Below, in pieces: positions 57,601 to 64,000 of a stretch of DNA of 64,000 bases. Position numbers and translations under genes: made by a program. The DNA lies in assembly GCF_047528295.1 (NCBI RefSeq), contig NZ_CP180001.1, forward strand, positions 372,001 to 436,000, written 5' to 3'. Source of the DNA: Peptacetobacter sp900550335 (GTDB taxonomy: Bacteria > Bacillota > Clostridia > Peptostreptococcales > Peptostreptococcaceae). The notes beneath the pieces are model-generated. The model saw nothing but the letters and a program-made list of their open reading frames with translations. It did not search any database and was not told where the DNA came from. The first letter of the stretch is position 1, and each line of letters opens with the position of its first letter.

Positions 57601-57675
57601 TGGTGACCCGTAGGAGAATCGAACTCCTGTTACCACCGTGAAAGGGTGGTGTCTTAACCGCTTGACCAACGGGCC
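57601..57675 (-). tRNA. tRNA-Glu(TTC)
   Basis: Anticodon TTC, CCA encoded. Same as the unit 2 copy. Confidence 0.97.
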
Positions 57676-57686
57676 ATATTTTATTT

Positions 57687-57762
<76 letters not shown>

Positions 57763-57774
57763 ATATTATTTGAG

Positions 57775-57861
57775 TGCCGAAGACCGGAATCGAACCGGTA
57801 CGGGAGGATAAGTCCCGCAGGATTTTAAGTCCTGTGCGTCTGCCAGTTCCGCCACTTCGGC
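57775..57861 (-). tRNA. tRNA-Leu(TAA), no encoded CCA
   Basis: First gene transcribed in the array. Anticodon TAA, long variable arm, CCA absent as in the unit 2 copy. Confidence 0.96.
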
Positions 57862-57897
57862 TTATTTAGTCCTCTTTTCTTGTTAAGGACAAGTATT

Positions 57898-57926
57898 ATA
57901 TTAACATATCCAATTGAATGTGTCAA
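57898..57926 (-). promoter_or_regulatory. Promoter of the tRNA array
   Basis: TTGACA (57921-57926), 17-base spacer, TAATAT (57898-57903), 37 bases before the first tRNA. The -10 region and start, TAATATAATACTTGTCCTT, are also found in the promoter of rRNA operon 2, so both probably answer to the same growth-rate control. Confidence 0.85.
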
Positions 57927-57994
57927 TATATTTTTTAAAAGTATTGTACTTTCAAAACTACATACATATTAATCAAATTACCAAATATTTACTT

Positions 57995-62548
<4,554 letters not shown>

Positions 62549-62773
62549 AAATTTCTTCGAAATTTTATATCGCCAACGAATTTTTCGCTAATGCTCAAAA
62601 TTCCGTTGCTCAAAATAAAATTAGTTTGTTAAATCCGCTCAGATGTTATCTCAAAATATCTGGCATGGTTTGTATGGCGTTCGAATTGTTTATTCGAACT
62701 AAATATATCTGCTGTTCAGTTTTCAAAGTTCATTTCTGTTTTGTTTCACTGCCCTCTCTCAAGGACAAGTATT

Positions 62774-62802
62774 ATATTATCATCTTTTGTTTTTATGGTC
62801 AA
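62774..62802 (-). promoter_or_regulatory. Promoter of rRNA operon 2
   Basis: TTGACC (62797-62802), 17-base spacer, TAATAT (62774-62779), about 220 bases before 16S. Confidence 0.8.
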
Positions 62803-63021
62803 CACTTTTTTTCATTTTTTTTAATTTATTTTTCTCCAACTTAAAAACAATCTTTTTTCCAATATGATATTTCCTTCATATTACTTGTAATTTTTCGATT
62901 AATGTATTAGATTAATATTGAAATTAATAAATAAAAATATTTTTAAACGAAAAAATATTAGTTTTTTTATCAGCAAATACTTTTATAAAATTAATCTATT
63001 TGTTGAAATTAGGAGGATTTT
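62803..63021. other. Divergent AT-rich intergenic region
   Basis: Between rRNA operon 2 (leftward) and the glucosyltransferase gene (rightward) there are about 220 very AT-rich bases with no gene. The plus-strand promoter must be here, but several TATAAA- and TTGAAA-like strings make a choice unreliable. Confidence 0.5.
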
Positions 63022-64000
63022 ATGAAAAAAGTACTTATTATGTCAGCTTCTACAGGTGGTGGACATAACCGCGCTGCTAAAGCAATTCAAGAGGAACTTG
63101 AGTTAAAAAATATAAATGGCGAACCAATAGAATGTAAAATAATAGACAGCTTAAAGTTAATAAATAGCTTTACAGATAAACTAATTTCTAGAGGATATGA
63201 AAAATCTGCTATGTATACTCCAGAAGCTTACGGAAGTATATATAGACTTTCAGATTCTGAACTTGTTTCAAAAAATGAATACAAAGATAATCCTTTAACA
63301 TCTTTATTAGCTAGAAAATTAAAAACTTTAATAAAAAATGAAGAACCTAATTTAATTATAGGAACACATCCATTTCCTATGATTGCTTTATGTAAATTGA
63401 AAAAAATGGCAAATGATAAAAAAATAGCGGAAAACTCAATTAATGAACCTGAAGAACTTTCTAGTTATTTCCACTGGTCAGAGGAACCCATTGAAATACC
63501 ACCATTAATTTCAATACTTACAGACTATACTGTTCATTCTACACATATTCAGAACGAAATAGACTATTATATAGTTGGACACGAATATGTAAAAGAATTA
63601 TTAGTATCTGAAGGTGAAGCTCCTGAAAAAATAAAACCTTATGGTATACCAGTAGAAAAATCTTTCTTACTCCATAGAGATAAAGATACTATTCTAAAAG
63701 AACTAAACTTAGATCCCGAAAAGAAAACTATTGTTTTAATGGGAGGTAGTTTCGGAGCGGGAAATATAAAAGAAACATTGGACGAGCTTCTAGAAATAAA
63801 TAGAGACTTCCAAATTTTAGTTATAACTGGAAGAAATAAAGTATTAAAAGAAAAAATAGACAAAAGACTCGCAATAGCAGACCATAATAAAAATGTTCAG
63901 GTTCTAGGATTTACTGATAAAATGAACGACATATTATACGCTGCAGATTTAATAGTAACAAAACCTGGTGGATTAACTACTACTGAAACAATGCTAAAAG
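63022..64000 (+). CDS. Diacylglycerol glucosyltransferase-type glycosyltransferase, N-terminal part
   Basis: The visible 326 codons begin MKKVLIMSASTGGGHNRAAK, the N-terminal signature of the MGDG synthase/UgtP family (GT28), and include EPNLIIGTHPFPM. The C-terminal UDP-sugar domain begins near KKTIVLMGGSFGAGNIKETL and reaches VLGFTDKMNDILYAADLIVT and KPGGLTTTE before the window ends. In Firmicutes these enzymes add glucose to diacylglycerol for glycolipid and lipoteichoic acid anchors; undecaprenyl or other lipid acceptors are possible. The insertion near residues 140-155 (EPEELSSYFHWSEEP) is unfamiliar to me. AGGAGG lies 6 bases before the ATG. The gene continues beyond the right edge. Confidence 0.92.
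   Translation, partial: MKKVLIMSASTGGGHNRAAKAIQEELELKNINGEPIECKIIDSLKLINSFTDKLISRGYEKSAMYTPEAYGSIYRLSDSELVSKNEYKDNPLTSLLARKLKTLIKNEEPNLIIGTHPFPMIALCKLKKMANDKKIAENSINEPEELSSYFHWSEEPIEIPPLISILTDYTVHSTHIQNEIDYYIVGHEYVKELLVSEGEAPEKIKPYGIPVEKSFLLHRDKDTILKELNLDPEKKTIVLMGGSFGAGNIKETLDELLEINRDFQILVITGRNKVLKEKIDKRLAIADHNKNVQVLGFTDKMNDILYAADLIVTKPGGLTTTETMLK

Overview
The window comes from a low-GC Gram-positive anaerobe of the class Clostridia, most likely the family Peptostreptococcaceae. That placement is inferred from gene order rather than from a database search: the run tuf, sigH, yacP, rlmB, thyX, mrnC, cysS, gltX, two proS genes, ispF, ispD, then radA and disA, next to the rpoBC and ribosomal protein clusters, is the arrangement I know from Clostridioides difficile and relatives. 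AT-rich intergenic DNA, strong AGGAGG ribosome sites, a proline T-box and ThyX in place of ThyA agree with this. Almost everything is on the minus strand, so transcription runs from high to low coordinates.

Layout. 1-4.5 kb: start of the S10 operon (rpsJ, rplC, rplD, rplW, rplB, rpsS, rplV, rpsC, rplP) with a strong promoter overlapped by a perfect palindrome; rpsS is frame-interrupted. 4.8-9.5 kb: str operon (rpsL, rpsG, fusA, tuf1). 9.6-16.9 kb: rpoB and rpoC. 17.2-20.6 kb: rpmG, secE, nusG, rplK, rplA, rplJ, rplL with recognisable L1 and L10 leader RNAs. 20.9-22.8 kb: a second tuf and sigH. 22.9-28.5 kb: RNA-processing genes (yacP, rlmB, mrnC), thyX, cysS and gltX. 29.5-33.1 kb: two prolyl-tRNA synthetases of different types behind one proline T-box. 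33.1-35.4 kb: ispF, a radical SAM gene and ispD of isoprenoid synthesis. 35.8-44.1 kb: split transketolase, a PIN-TRAM membrane protein, disA, radA, an EF-G-like GTPase and a flavodoxin. 44.4-47.8 kb: pyruvate carboxylase. 48.3-62.5 kb: two rRNA operons separated by 45 tRNA genes. The window ends in a plus-strand diacylglycerol glucosyltransferase-type gene that runs off the edge.

The genes form one information-processing neighbourhood: rRNA, tRNA, ribosomal proteins, RNA polymerase, elongation factors, aminoacyl-tRNA synthetases and rRNA-maturation enzymes. MrnC (Mini-III) has its expected substrate in the same window, the pre-23S processing stems. The T-box specifier CCA ahead of proS matches the single tRNA-Pro(TGG) in the tRNA array.

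I found no phage, transposase, CRISPR array or defence system. The least explained structures are the tandemly duplicated tRNA array, an rRNA operon lacking both 5S and spacer tRNA, a set of long inverted repeats between 28.6 and 35.8 kb, the palindrome across the S10 promoter, and the rpsS frameshift.
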